DNA of 64,000 nucleotides from Aquipuribacter nitratireducens (lineage in GTDB: Bacteria; Actinomycetota; Actinomycetes; Actinomycetales; JBBAYJ01), in assembly GCF_037860835.1 (NCBI RefSeq), contig NZ_JBBEOG010000006.1, positions 124,001 through 188,000 of the forward strand, in the 5' to 3' direction. Position numbers and translations under genes: made by a program. Under the pieces are notes generated by a model. The model had not been told where the DNA came from and made no database searches. It was given only the letters and a program-made list of their open reading frames with translations. This document shows positions 41,113 to 49,753 of this stretch, one piece after another; the stretch's first letter is position 1; every line of letters starts with the position of its first letter.

Positions 41113-42363
41113 ATGGTGCCCGTCGACCTCCCCCTCGCGCTGCCCGGCGACGTCGCCGCAGCCACGGCGCACGGCAGCACAGCCGGCGGCGTCCTGCGCT
41201 GCGCCTACCACGCGGCCGGGGTGTGCGGGTCGTGCACGTGGCTCGGCCGGCCCTACGACGAGCAGCTCGCCCGGCTCGACGCCGACTGCCGCGAGGTGCT
41301 CGCCGCGGCGCTCGGCACCCGGGCGCACGGCATCGAGTGGTCGCCGCCCGTCGCGAGCCCACCGGCCGCGTTCCGCGCCAAGGCGAAGATGGTCGTCGGC
41401 GGCACCGTCGCGGCCCCGACCCTCGGCATCCTCGACCGGACCGGGAACGGCACGGACCTGCGGGCGTGCGCGCTACTCACCCCCGGCCTGCAGGCGGCCA
41501 TGCCCGTCCTCGCCGACCTCGTGACGCAGGCGCGGCTGACGCCGTACGACGTGCCGGCGCGCCGGGGCGAGCTCAAGCACCTCATCGTCGTCGAGGCCCC
41601 CGACGGCGGGCTCATGGTCCGGGCGGTCCTCCGCTCGACCGAGGGGCTGCCGCGGCTGCGCGCACGCCTCGGCTGGCTGCGGGAGCGGCTGCCCCGCCTC
41701 GTCGTGCTGTCGGCCAACCTCCAGCCGGTGCACGCCGCGGTCCTCGAGGGGCCGGAGGAGGTCGTCCTCAGCGAGGAGGCGACGCTGCCCGTGGCCGTCG
41801 GCGACGTCACGCTCCACCTGCGCCCCCAGGGTTTCGTCCAGACCAACCTCGCCGTCGCGGGCACGCTGTACCGGCAGGCGCGGGCGTGGGCGGAGCGCGC
41901 GCTGCCGGCCGCGGCAGGCGGCAGGGTCTGGGACCTGTACTGCGGCGCCGGCGGCTTCGCCCTCCACCTCGCCGGGGGACGGCGCCACGTCGTCGGCGTC
42001 GAGGTGGCCGCCGAGTCGGTGGCGGCCGCGGAGCGCTCCCGCGACGAGCTGGGCGCGCCGGCCGACGGTCCGGGCGGCGTGCGGTTCGTCGCCGCGGACG
42101 CGACGCGGTGGGCGCAGGAGCAGCCGGCGGCGGCGCCGGACCTCGTGGTCGTCAACCCGCCGAGGCGGGGCCTCGGCCCCGACCTCGCGGGCCGGCTCGA
42201 GGCGGCGGACGGCGCCCGGTACGTCCTCTACTCCAGCTGTGACGTCACGTCCCTCGCGCGCGACCTCGCCGCGATGCCGTCGTGGCGGCCCGTCGCCGCG
42301 CAGGTCCTCGACATGTTCCCCCAGACGCGGCACGCCGAGGTCCTCGTCCTCCTGTCGCGGTAG
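41113..42363 (+). CDS. rlmC: 23S rRNA (uracil-5)-methyltransferase, RlmC type
   Basis: 416 residues from ATG 41113; ATG 41101 and GTG 41083 are in-frame alternatives. A [4Fe-4S] cluster is expected from C30, C38 and C41 (RCAYHAAGVCGSC) plus the Cys in DLRACALL near residue 120. The SAM domain has QGFVQTN and DLYCGAGGFALHLA, and the catalytic Cys is in YSSCDVTSLARDL near 375. The short form without TRAM domain is the RlmC/RumB pattern, methylating U747 of 23S rRNA; RlmD or TrmA-like specificity cannot be ruled out from sequence alone. Confidence 0.88.
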   Translation: MVPVDLPLALPGDVAAATAHGSTAGGVLRCAYHAAGVCGSCTWLGRPYDEQLARLDADCREVLAAALGTRAHGIEWSPPVASPPAAFRAKAKMVVGGTVAAPTLGILDRTGNGTDLRACALLTPGLQAAMPVLADLVTQARLTPYDVPARRGELKHLIVVEAPDGGLMVRAVLRSTEGLPRLRARLGWLRERLPRLVVLSANLQPVHAAVLEGPEEVVLSEEATLPVAVGDVTLHLRPQGFVQTNLAVAGTLYRQARAWAERALPAAAGGRVWDLYCGAGGFALHLAGGRRHVVGVEVAAESVAAAERSRDELGAPADGPGGVRFVAADATRWAQEQPAAAPDLVVVNPPRRGLGPDLAGRLEAADGARYVLYSSCDVTSLARDLAAMPSWRPVAAQVLDMFPQTRHAEVLVLLSR

Positions 42364-42385
42364 CAGGCCGCAGGAGGAACGGACC

Positions 42386-43486
42386 TCACGTCATCCGCGG
42401 CACGAGCCCCACGGCCGTCGCGGCGTCGAGACCGGTGAGCCGCAGCAGGTCGGTGACGAGGGAGCGGCTCTGGGCGAGCACCGCCGCCGCCGACAGCCCG
42501 AGCGGCACCCCGAGCGTCGAGGAGCGCTCCGCGACGGCGACGAGCTCGCGGCGCAGCACCTCGACCTGCGCGGGGTCGTCGAAGCCGACCGCGAGGTGGT
42601 CGACCACCTCCGCGAGCGACACGACGAGACCGAGCACCTCCGGCGGCACCGGGTCGTCGCGCTCGACCGCGACGTCGGCGCGGCGCACGAGGACGCGGAC
42701 GTCCCGCACCGCGAGATCGAGCGCCGTGTGGGTGGCCGCGTCGGCCAGCGCCCGCCGGGACCGGACGGGCCGCAGGACGGACAGCGCGGCGGCCGCCTGC
42801 CGCTCGGCGACGGCGTCGCGGAGCTGCTGGAGGGCGTAGTCCGTCGCGCGCGCCCGCTCCAGCGTGCGGCGGGCGAGGTCCGCGTCGCCCGTGCGGCAGG
42901 CCCGGACGGCGTCACGCAGCAGGGAGGCGACCGTGCGCAGCACCTCCACGGCGTGCTCGCGGGGCCGGCGGAGCGGACCGACCGGGCTGAGCGCCGCCAC
43001 AACCAGGGCCGTCGCCCCGCCGACGACCGCGTCGAGCCACCGGTCGAGGCCGTCGTCCGGGTTCGCGACGAGGGTCGTGACGATGGCGGCCTGCACCCCC
43101 GCCTGCAGGACCACCACCGTGCCCGCGTCGAGGAGGACCGCCAGCGACATCGCGACGAGGACGACGACGACGAGCACCCACACGCTCGGCCCGACGAGGG
43201 CGACGACGAGGTCCCCCACCCCCACGCCGATGGCGACGCCGACGACGACCTCGACGGCCCGCCGCCAGCGCTGCCGGTACGAGGCGCCCAGCCCGATGAT
43301 GGCGGCGGCCGGGGCGAAGAACGGCTGGACGTGACCGAGGACCTCCCGGGCGACGAGGTACGCGAGGCCCGCCGCGACCGCGGACTGCACGAGCAGGGGG
43401 GCCGTGCGACCGAGTCGGCGCAGCCGTTCCGGGACCCGGCGGGGCGGGCGCGGGACCCGGACCGGGAGGTCGGGGGCGGAGGTCAT
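42386..43486 (-). CDS. FUSC-family membrane protein (aromatic acid exporter type)
   Basis: 366 residues. Five or six hydrophobic segments in residues 30-165 (APLLVQSAVAAGLAYLVAREVLG, read in pieces; FFAPAAAIIGLGASYRQRWRRA) match the FUSC domain, followed by a long helical cytoplasmic half (180-366). FUSC proteins include aromatic carboxylate efflux pumps (AaeB) and fusaric acid resistance proteins. No partner membrane-fusion gene is present, as usual in Gram-positives. ATG start at 43486. Confidence 0.85.
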   Translation of the reverse strand: MTSAPDLPVRVPRPPRRVPERLRRLGRTAPLLVQSAVAAGLAYLVAREVLGHVQPFFAPAAAIIGLGASYRQRWRRAVEVVVGVAIGVGVGDLVVALVGPSVWVLVVVVLVAMSLAVLLDAGTVVVLQAGVQAAIVTTLVANPDDGLDRWLDAVVGGATALVVAALSPVGPLRRPREHAVEVLRTVASLLRDAVRACRTGDADLARRTLERARATDYALQQLRDAVAERQAAAALSVLRPVRSRRALADAATHTALDLAVRDVRVLVRRADVAVERDDPVPPEVLGLVVSLAEVVDHLAVGFDDPAQVEVLRRELVAVAERSSTLGVPLGLSAAAVLAQSRSLVTDLLRLTGLDAATAVGLVPRMT

Positions 43487-43726
43487 CGCGGCACATCCTC
43501 GCGGCGATGCGAGTCCCCGGCCCGTCGTGAGGCATCATGGTCCCCGACGCCGTGCCGGAGCAGCCCGCTCCACCTCCGCTCCACCTCCGGTCGACCCCCT
43601 GTCGGCCCGATCGCACGCCGTCCCGCCGTGACGCCGGCGCCCCGCACCCAGGCCCCTCACCGGGCCGCACGTCCGGACGCGCCCCGCCTGCCCGCGGCGA
43701 CCTACCACCGCCGGAGAGGCGTCCCC

Positions 43727-45148
43727 TTGACTGTGCTCGACCCCGCCCCTGCCCTCGCCCCTGCCCGCACCGCCGACCGGTCCTTCGCGGACCTCGGCGT
43801 GCCGGGGCCCCTCGTCCGCGTCCTCGCCGACCAGGGCATCACCACCCCCTTCCCCGTCCAGGCCGCGTCGCTGCCGGACTCCCTCGCCGGCCGGGACGTC
43901 CTCGGTCGCGGCCGGACCGGCTCCGGCAAGACCCTCGCGTTCGCCCTCCCGCTGCTCGCCCGCCTCCTCGGCGGCGCACCCCGCGCGACCGGACGCCCCA
44001 CGCCGCGGGAGCCGCGCGCCCTCGTGCTCGCCCCCACGCGCGAGCTCGCCTCGCAGATCGCCGCCACGCTCGAGCCGCTCGCCGCCGCCGTCGGCCTGCG
44101 CGTCACCACGGTCTTCGGTGGCGTCCCCCAGGGCCGGCAGGTCCAGGCGCTGCGCGGCGGCGTCGACGTCGTCGTCGCGTGCCCCGGCCGTCTCGAGGAC
44201 CTCATGGGCCAGGGCGAGGTGTCGCTGCGCCGCGTCGAGGTGACGGTGCTCGACGAGGCCGACCACATGGCCGACCTCGGCTTCCTGCCGGCCGTCCAGC
44301 GCGTCCTCGACGCCACGCCCACCGGACGGCAGCGGCTGCTGTTCTCCGCGACGCTCGACAACGGCGTCGACCGGCTCGTCCGCCGCTACCTCCGCTCCCC
44401 CGCGACGCACTCCGTCGACCCGGCGGTGTCGCCCGTCCAGCAGATGGCCCACCACGTCCTGCGCCTCGCCGACCGCGACGCCAAGACCGGGGTGGTCCGG
44501 GAGCTCGCGTCCGGCACCGGGCGCCGGGTGCTGTTCCTCCGGACGAAGCACGCGGCGAAGAAGCTCGCCAAGCAGCTGACGACGCAGGGCATCCCCGCCG
44601 TCGACCTGCACGGCAACCTCACGCAGGGCGCGCGGCAGCGCAACCTCGCGGCGTTCAGCGCCGGCGAGGTCAACGTCCTCGTCGCCACGGACGTCGCCGC
44701 CCGCGGCATCCACGTCGACGACGTCGAGCTCGTGGTCCACGTCGACCCGCCGACGGAGCACAAGGCGTACCTGCACCGCTCCGGGCGCACTGCCCGCGCC
44801 GGGACGGAGGGGACGGTCGTCACGCTCGTCCTGCCGGAGCAGGAGCGCGACGTCCGCACCCTCATGCGCCAGGCGAAGGTCCAGCCGCGGGAGGACCGGG
44901 TCGCCCCCGGTCACCCGGTGGTCGGGCGACTCGTGGGCGAGGTGGCCGCCGTCCGGGAGTACGTGACCCCGGCGCAGCGGGTCGCCGAGCAGCAGGGGAC
45001 CCCCGGGACGGGCCGGCGGACCCAGGGCGGCCGCGCCCGGGCCGCACGTCCCGGCGGCGCGGGCGACGGCCGTGGCCGCAGCGGCAGCCGCGGTCAGGGC
45101 CGCCGCGGTCGTGCGGGCGGGCGCCCGCACGGCGACAGGACCCGCTGA
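43727..45148 (+). CDS. DEAD-box RNA helicase
   Basis: 473 residues. The start is TTG 43727, with GGAGAGG 7 bases upstream; GTG 43733 is an alternative. The helicase core shows the Q motif region FPVQAASLP, GRTGSGKT, PTRELA, DEAD, SAT, and HRSGRTARAG in order. The last 60 residues are Arg/Gly-rich (RG repeats), a non-specific RNA-binding tail. It probably unwinds structured mRNA or ribosomal intermediates, often at low temperature. About 240 bases between it and the divergent FUSC gene may include a long 5-prime UTR; no regulatory fold was identified there. Confidence 0.94.
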   Translation: MTVLDPAPALAPARTADRSFADLGVPGPLVRVLADQGITTPFPVQAASLPDSLAGRDVLGRGRTGSGKTLAFALPLLARLLGGAPRATGRPTPREPRALVLAPTRELASQIAATLEPLAAAVGLRVTTVFGGVPQGRQVQALRGGVDVVVACPGRLEDLMGQGEVSLRRVEVTVLDEADHMADLGFLPAVQRVLDATPTGRQRLLFSATLDNGVDRLVRRYLRSPATHSVDPAVSPVQQMAHHVLRLADRDAKTGVVRELASGTGRRVLFLRTKHAAKKLAKQLTTQGIPAVDLHGNLTQGARQRNLAAFSAGEVNVLVATDVAARGIHVDDVELVVHVDPPTEHKAYLHRSGRTARAGTEGTVVTLVLPEQERDVRTLMRQAKVQPREDRVAPGHPVVGRLVGEVAAVREYVTPAQRVAEQQGTPGTGRRTQGGRARAARPGGAGDGRGRSGSRGQGRRGRAGGRPHGDRTR

Positions 45149-45172
45149 GCCGGGTCCCCGAGCATCGTCGGG

Positions 45173-46189
45173 TCACCGGACGGGGGGCCCGGTGACCACG
45201 AGGAGGCGGCGCAGGTGCCCGACGACCTGCGCGACGACGTCGCGGCACGCGGCGTCCGCCTCCCGGCCCGCGAGCTCGTCGACGGCGCGTCCCGCGCGGT
45301 CGCGCAGCTTCTCGGCCGGGGTCCCGGAGGGCTCGGGGTCGAGGACCCGGCCGACGGCACGGAGGGCGACGCTCACGCGGCCGCCCGCCGAGCAGGAGTC
45401 CGAGGCGAGCGCCGCGAGGTCGTCGGTCGACCCCAGCGCGTCGGCGAGGTCGAGCGCCACCCGCCCCACCCGGTCCACGACCTGCAGCGCCCGGGCCTCC
45501 TCGCCCAGCTCCTCGACGTGCCGGCGGGCGCGCAGGTTGCCCCGCCGTGCCCGCTCCGTCTCGGACTCCCCGGCGCGGGCCTCGGCGAGCGCGGACCGCA
45601 CGGCCTCGCGACGGTCGGGCACCGACTCCTCCGCCGCGCCGGTCTCGACGGCCTCCGCGAGGTCCTCGAGGAGCACGGCGACCTCGCCGAGGGCCCGTCG
45701 CTCCGCGCTTCCCGCCTGCCCGCGCGGCAGGGACGGCAGCAGGAGCGTGACCGCCACGCCGACGCCGGCGCCGAGCAGGACGAGTCCGGCGTACGCGGCG
45801 AGGTAGGCGACGGGGTCGCCGCTGCCGACGACGAGCGTGAAGAGCGCCGCCGTCGGGACCCACGCGCGCTGGGCGCCGAAGGCGCGCAGCCCCGCGAGGA
45901 GGGAGCCCACCCCGACTGCGAGCCCGACGGGCACGCCCGCCGCGTCGGGCAGGAGGACGACGACCGCCCCGATGGCGCCGCCCGCCAGGATGGCGAGCAG
46001 GGCACGCCACGACGACGACACGGTGTCGGCGACGGTCGGGTACGTGACGATCGCCGCACCGAGCGGGGCGTAGTACCGGTAGTCCTCCACGCCCGGCACG
46101 AGGCCCGCGGCGTGCCACGCGAGGAACGCGGCGAGGGCGCTCCTGCCTGCGATCGCGAGACGGGTCCGGTGCCTGCCGAGAAACGTCAT
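45173..46189 (-). CDS. FUSC-family membrane protein at the end of the Mrp operon
   Basis: 338 residues with about six membrane segments in the first half (GRSALAAFLAWHAAGLVP, YYAPLGAAIVTYPTVADTVSSSWRALLA in pieces) and a helical acidic second half. ATG overlaps the mnhG stop (ATGA), so it belongs to the Mrp operon. This is a second FUSC gene within 3 kb. A role in exporting organic anions during alkaline or envelope stress is plausible but inferred. Confidence 0.82.
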   Translation of the reverse strand: MTFLGRHRTRLAIAGRSALAAFLAWHAAGLVPGVEDYRYYAPLGAAIVTYPTVADTVSSSWRALLAILAGGAIGAVVVLLPDAAGVPVGLAVGVGSLLAGLRAFGAQRAWVPTAALFTLVVGSGDPVAYLAAYAGLVLLGAGVGVAVTLLLPSLPRGQAGSAERRALGEVAVLLEDLAEAVETGAAEESVPDRREAVRSALAEARAGESETERARRGNLRARRHVEELGEEARALQVVDRVGRVALDLADALGSTDDLAALASDSCSAGGRVSVALRAVGRVLDPEPSGTPAEKLRDRAGRAVDELAGREADAACRDVVAQVVGHLRRLLVVTGPPVR

Positions 46190-46548
46190 CGCGGCCGCCT
46201 CCCCCGGTCCCGCGACGCCTCCGCCCGCGCGAGCTCGTCGACCACGAGCTCCTCCCCCTGCTCCTCCCCGCGCGCGTGCGCGGTCCGCCCGAGGACCTGG
46301 GCGAGCACGGGGGCGGTCGTCACCTGGAAGAGGGCGACGAGCCACAGCTCGACCGACTCCGCCGGGTCGCGCAGGCGCAGGCTCGCGCCGACGACGACGA
46401 GGACGAGCCCGACGATCTGCCCCTTGGTCGCTGCCTGCAGCCGGCCCGACACCCCGGGCAGGCGGAACAGCGCGACCGACGCCACGAGCGTTAGGGCGCA
46501 GCCGGTGAGCAGCAGGAGCGCCGCGACGACGTCGGCGAGCGCGGTCAC
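46186..46548 (-). CDS. mnhG: Mrp/Mnh antiporter subunit G
   Basis: 120 residues, three membrane helices, with the MnhG signature LFRLPGVSGRLQAATKGQIVGLVLVVVG read in pieces (RLPG...R.QA..K). The C-terminal 30 residues are charged and cytoplasmic. GTG overlaps the mnhF stop. One of the seven subunits of the Na+(K+)/H+ antiporter. Confidence 0.92.
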   Translation of the reverse strand: MTALADVVAALLLLTGCALTLVASVALFRLPGVSGRLQAATKGQIVGLVLVVVGASLRLRDPAESVELWLVALFQVTTAPVLAQVLGRTAHARGEEQGEELVVDELARAEASRDRGRRPR

Positions 46549-46802
46549 CGCCTGCTCCTCGGGACCAGGCGCACGACGGCCGCGCCGGTGAGGAACCCGA
46601 CGAGCGCGACGACGACGAGGACGATCGACGGGCCCTCGTCGCGGGAGACCGCGAGGAGCGCGAGGCCCATGACGAGCACCGCGGTGAGGACGTCGAAGGC
46701 GGTGAGCCGCTCCACGTGGTGCCTGGCCCGCACGAGGCGGACCAGGCACAGCGCGGCGGACACCACGAGCATCGAGGCACAGAGGAGGAGCACGACGGTC
46801 AC
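46545..46802 (-). CDS. mnhF: Mrp/Mnh antiporter subunit F
   Basis: 85 residues, three helices, with LVRARHHVERLTAFDVLTAVL, the MnhF motif (RLTAFD), then LALLAVSRD. GTG overlaps the mnhE stop. Required for assembly of the full complex. Confidence 0.92.
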   Translation of the reverse strand: MTVVLLLCASMLVVSAALCLVRLVRARHHVERLTAFDVLTAVLVMGLALLAVSRDEGPSIVLVVVALVGFLTGAAVVRLVPRSRR

Positions 46803-47368
46803 GGCCGACCGCCGTCCGCGGGGACGCCGGCCGCACGACCGGCCGGTTCCCCGAACGCGGCGAGCACCTGGTCGACCGCGTGCTGCGTGCGTGCGCGCGC
46901 ACGCTCGACGCCCGCCTCGTCGCGCACGTCGAGGCAGTGGACGTACAGCAGATCCGCCTCCCGGTCGACGGCGACGACGAGCGTGCCCGGGACGAGCGAC
47001 ACCCGGTTCGCGGCGACGGCGACGGCGACGTCCGAGCGGCTCGGCGCACGCACCGCCACGACCGCCGAGCGGGTCGCCGGGCCGCGGACGACGACCGCGA
47101 CGACCACGGCGGCCGTCGACCGGACGAGGTCGACGAGCAACGCCCCGAGGGCGCGCAGGCCGGGCCACAGCCGGGGCCGGGCGGGGACCACCGGCGCCGG
47201 CAGCCCCGTGAGCAGCCAGCACAGCAGCGCCACCGGGAGCGCGCTCACGAGCACGAGCGGCTGCAGGCCGCCCCACAGCAGCACCCACACGAGCGCGCCC
47301 CACGCCACCATCGGCCACGCCGACCACCGCAGCGACGCCGTCGCGCCCCCGGCGCGAGGGCCGTTCAC
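46799..47368 (-). CDS. mnhE: Mrp/Mnh antiporter subunit E
   Basis: 189 residues. Two or three N-terminal helices followed by a cytoplasmic domain with ANRVSLVPGTLVVAVDREADLLYVHCLD (read in pieces), diagnostic of MnhE, and a 40-residue acidic/Ala-rich tail. GTG overlaps the mnhD stop. Confidence 0.92.
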   Translation of the reverse strand: MNGPRAGGATASLRWSAWPMVAWGALVWVLLWGGLQPLVLVSALPVALLCWLLTGLPAPVVPARPRLWPGLRALGALLVDLVRSTAAVVVAVVVRGPATRSAVVAVRAPSRSDVAVAVAANRVSLVPGTLVVAVDREADLLYVHCLDVRDEAGVERARARTQHAVDQVLAAFGEPAGRAAGVPADGGRP

Positions 47369-48885
47369 GGTCGCGTCCCCGAGCCGAGCAGCGCCTGGCG
47401 GTAGGCGAGCGGCTCCCGCAGGTCGTCGGCGGCGCGCTGCGCGAGCGCGCTCAGCGGTCCCGCGAGCACGGCGACCGCGAGCGTCCCGGCCACGGCCGTC
47501 GCCGCAGCCGTCCGCATCGTCGCGACCGCGACGCCCCGGCGGGCCTCCGGCGGGGTGCGCGGCCGCTCCGGCGCCTCGCCCCAGCAGGCGCCGACCCACA
47601 CGCGGCTCGTCGCCGCGAGCGTCAGCAGGCTCGTGAGGACCGCGACGACGGCGAGCACCGCCGGTCCGACGCCGTCGGTCGCGACGGTCGCCTGGAGGAC
47701 GGCGAGCTTGGCGACGAAGCCGTCGAGCGGCGGCACCCCGCCGAGGCTGAGGGCGGGGACGAGCATGAGGCCCGCGACGAGGGGTGCCGACGAGGCGAGG
47801 CCGCCGAGGCCCCGAAGCGACGTCGTCCCCCGCTCCCGTTCCGCGAGCCCCGCGACGAGGAAGAACGCGACGAGGACGACGATGTGGTGGGCGAGGTAGA
47901 CGACGGTCGCGCGCAGCCCGGCGGCGGAGGACAGCGCGAGCCCGAGCAGCATGAAGCCGATGTGGGAGACGAGGACGAATGCGAGCGCCCGGTCGACGTC
48001 GTCCTGCACGAGCGCCCCGAGGACGCCGACGAGCATCGTGAGCGCCGCGAGCACGAGCAGCAGCGGCCACGGCTCGTCGCGGGGGAAGAGGAGCGTCTGG
48101 GTCCGTACGACGGCGTAGACGGCGACCTTGGTCAGCAGCGCCGCGAAGACCGCCGTCACGGGGGCGGGGGCGGTCGGGTAGCTGTCGGGCAGCCACCAGT
48201 GGAGGGGAACGAGGGCCGCCTTCGTGCCGAGCGCGAGGAGGAGGAGCAGCCCGAGGACGGCCCGCACACCGCCGTCGACCTCGGCCATCGCCCCGGGCAG
48301 CTGCGCGAGCGACACCGTGCCGGTCGTGCCGTACACGAGGCCGACGGTCGTGAGCAGCAGGAGGGACGCCGTGAGGCTCGTCACGACGTACGTCGTGCCG
48401 GAGCGGACGCGGTGCGCCGTGGCGCCCAGCGTCATGAGGACGTAGCTCGCCATGAGCATCGTCTCGAACCCCACGAAGAGCGTGAAGAGGTCCCCGGTGA
48501 CGAGCACGAGGCAGATGCCGGCGAGCAGCACGAGGTAGGTGGGGTGGAAGACGGACGGGACGTTGCTCTCCCGGTGCTCCGCGCTGCCCTCCCCCACGGC
48601 GTACACGAGGACGACGAGCACGACCGCGCTCGCGAGCACGAGGACGAGCGCGGCGAGCCGGTCGACGACGAGGCCGATGCCGGACGGAGGCGCCCACCCG
48701 CCCGCGGCGACCGCGAGCGGCCCGGTGGCGTCGACGTGCACGAGGAGCACGACGGCGCACGCGAGGACCCCGGTGACGACGGCGATCCCCAGCACCCGCT
48801 GCGCGACGGGGAAGGGGCTGAGCAGCAGCGACACCGCCGCCGCGAGCAGCGGCAGCACGACCGGCACGGCCACGAGGGCGTTCAC
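47365..48885 (-). CDS. mnhD: Mrp/Mnh antiporter subunit D (proton channel type)
   Basis: 506 residues with about 14 helices, homologous to complex I NuoM/NuoN. The conserved Glu is in LFVGFETMLMASYVLM and the conserved Lys in GTKAALVPLHWWLPDSYP; VFAALLTKVAVYAVVR follows. It carries the proton path together with subunit A. GTG overlaps the mnhC stop. Confidence 0.95.
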   Translation of the reverse strand: MNALVAVPVVLPLLAAAVSLLLSPFPVAQRVLGIAVVTGVLACAVVLLVHVDATGPLAVAAGGWAPPSGIGLVVDRLAALVLVLASAVVLVVLVYAVGEGSAEHRESNVPSVFHPTYLVLLAGICLVLVTGDLFTLFVGFETMLMASYVLMTLGATAHRVRSGTTYVVTSLTASLLLLTTVGLVYGTTGTVSLAQLPGAMAEVDGGVRAVLGLLLLLALGTKAALVPLHWWLPDSYPTAPAPVTAVFAALLTKVAVYAVVRTQTLLFPRDEPWPLLLVLAALTMLVGVLGALVQDDVDRALAFVLVSHIGFMLLGLALSSAAGLRATVVYLAHHIVVLVAFFLVAGLAERERGTTSLRGLGGLASSAPLVAGLMLVPALSLGGVPPLDGFVAKLAVLQATVATDGVGPAVLAVVAVLTSLLTLAATSRVWVGACWGEAPERPRTPPEARRGVAVATMRTAAATAVAGTLAVAVLAGPLSALAQRAADDLREPLAYRQALLGSGTRP

Positions 48886-49250
48886 GCACCCTCTCCCGCG
48901 TCGTGGCCGGGCTCGGCGCCCTGGATCGGCGTGGTGCTGTCGTCGGTGCCGAGCAGGACGTCGTGCCGGTACGTGAGGGCGAGCAGGAGCGCGGTGACGG
49001 CGAACGTGATGACGATCGCGGTGAGGACCATCGCCTGGACGAGCGGGTCGGCCGACTCCGCCACCGGCCCACCGGCCTCGGGCGCCTCGCCTGCGGGGCC
49101 ACCGGAGACGAGGAGGACGACGTTGGCGGCGTGGCCGAGCAGGACGAAGCCGAGGACGACGCGGAGCATCTCGCGCTGGAGCAGCAGCTGGACGCCGCCG
49201 GCGGTGAGGACGCCGACGACGAGGGCGAGGGTGAGGTTCGTCGCGTTCAC
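48882..49250 (-). CDS. mnhC: Mrp/Mnh antiporter subunit C
   Basis: 122 residues, three helices, NuoK-like: GGVQLLLQREMLRVVLGFVLLGHAANVVLL (in pieces) and DPLVQAMVLTAIVITFAVTA. The C-terminal tail is polar. GTG overlaps the mnhB stop. Confidence 0.94.
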   Translation of the reverse strand: MNATNLTLALVVGVLTAGGVQLLLQREMLRVVLGFVLLGHAANVVLLVSGGPAGEAPEAGGPVAESADPLVQAMVLTAIVITFAVTALLLALTYRHDVLLGTDDSTTPIQGAEPGHDAGEGA

Positions 49251-49753
49251 TCCTCTCCCCCGAGGGTCCGCAGGACGTCCGTGACGAGCCCGACGACGAC
49301 GAGGACGATCCCCACCTCGAGGAGCAGCGACGACGACACGGGCAGGGTCCCGAGGCCCGGGACGTGCCACTCGCCCGACACCCCCGTCAGCGGCGCACCC
49401 GTCGCGAGCACTCCGACGGCGGCGTAGCCCGCGGCGAGCGCGAGCCCGGCCCCGAGGAGGACCCCGGCGGGCACCCGGACGGCGGCGCCGAGGTCGTGCC
49501 GTCCCCCCGCGAGCCGCCGCAGCACGAGGCCGAGGCCGAGCAGGAGCCCGGCGGCGAACCCCCCACCCGGGCGGTGCAGCCCCACGAGGAGCAGGTGGAC
49601 GGCGACGACGACCATGCTGACGTGGACGGCGCGGGTGACGACCTCCAGCAGCAGGGAGCGCTGCGCCGGGTCCTGCTCCTGCGCCCCCGGCAGCGCCTCC
49701 TGCCGGGGGACGCCCCCGGCGCCGACGTCGCGCCCGGCCGACGGCGGGCTCAC
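49247..49753 (-). CDS. mnhB: Mrp/Mnh antiporter subunit B
   Basis: 168 residues, four helices; SLLLEVVTRAVHVSMVVVAVHLLLVGLHRPGGGFAAGLLLG read in pieces includes the HRPGGGFAAG motif of MnhB. A 35-residue polar N-terminus is longer than usual. GTG overlaps the mnhA stop. Confidence 0.93.
   Translation of the reverse strand: MSPPSAGRDVGAGGVPRQEALPGAQEQDPAQRSLLLEVVTRAVHVSMVVVAVHLLLVGLHRPGGGFAAGLLLGLGLVLRRLAGGRHDLGAAVRVPAGVLLGAGLALAAGYAAVGVLATGAPLTGVSGEWHVPGLGTLPVSSSLLLEVGIVLVVVGLVTDVLRTLGGEE

Noticed and set aside
43487-43726. Riboswitch or cold-shock element ahead of the DEAD-box gene
   Set aside because: Only a C/G-rich stretch with a GCTCCACCTCC direct repeat is visible; no known motif or convincing fold.
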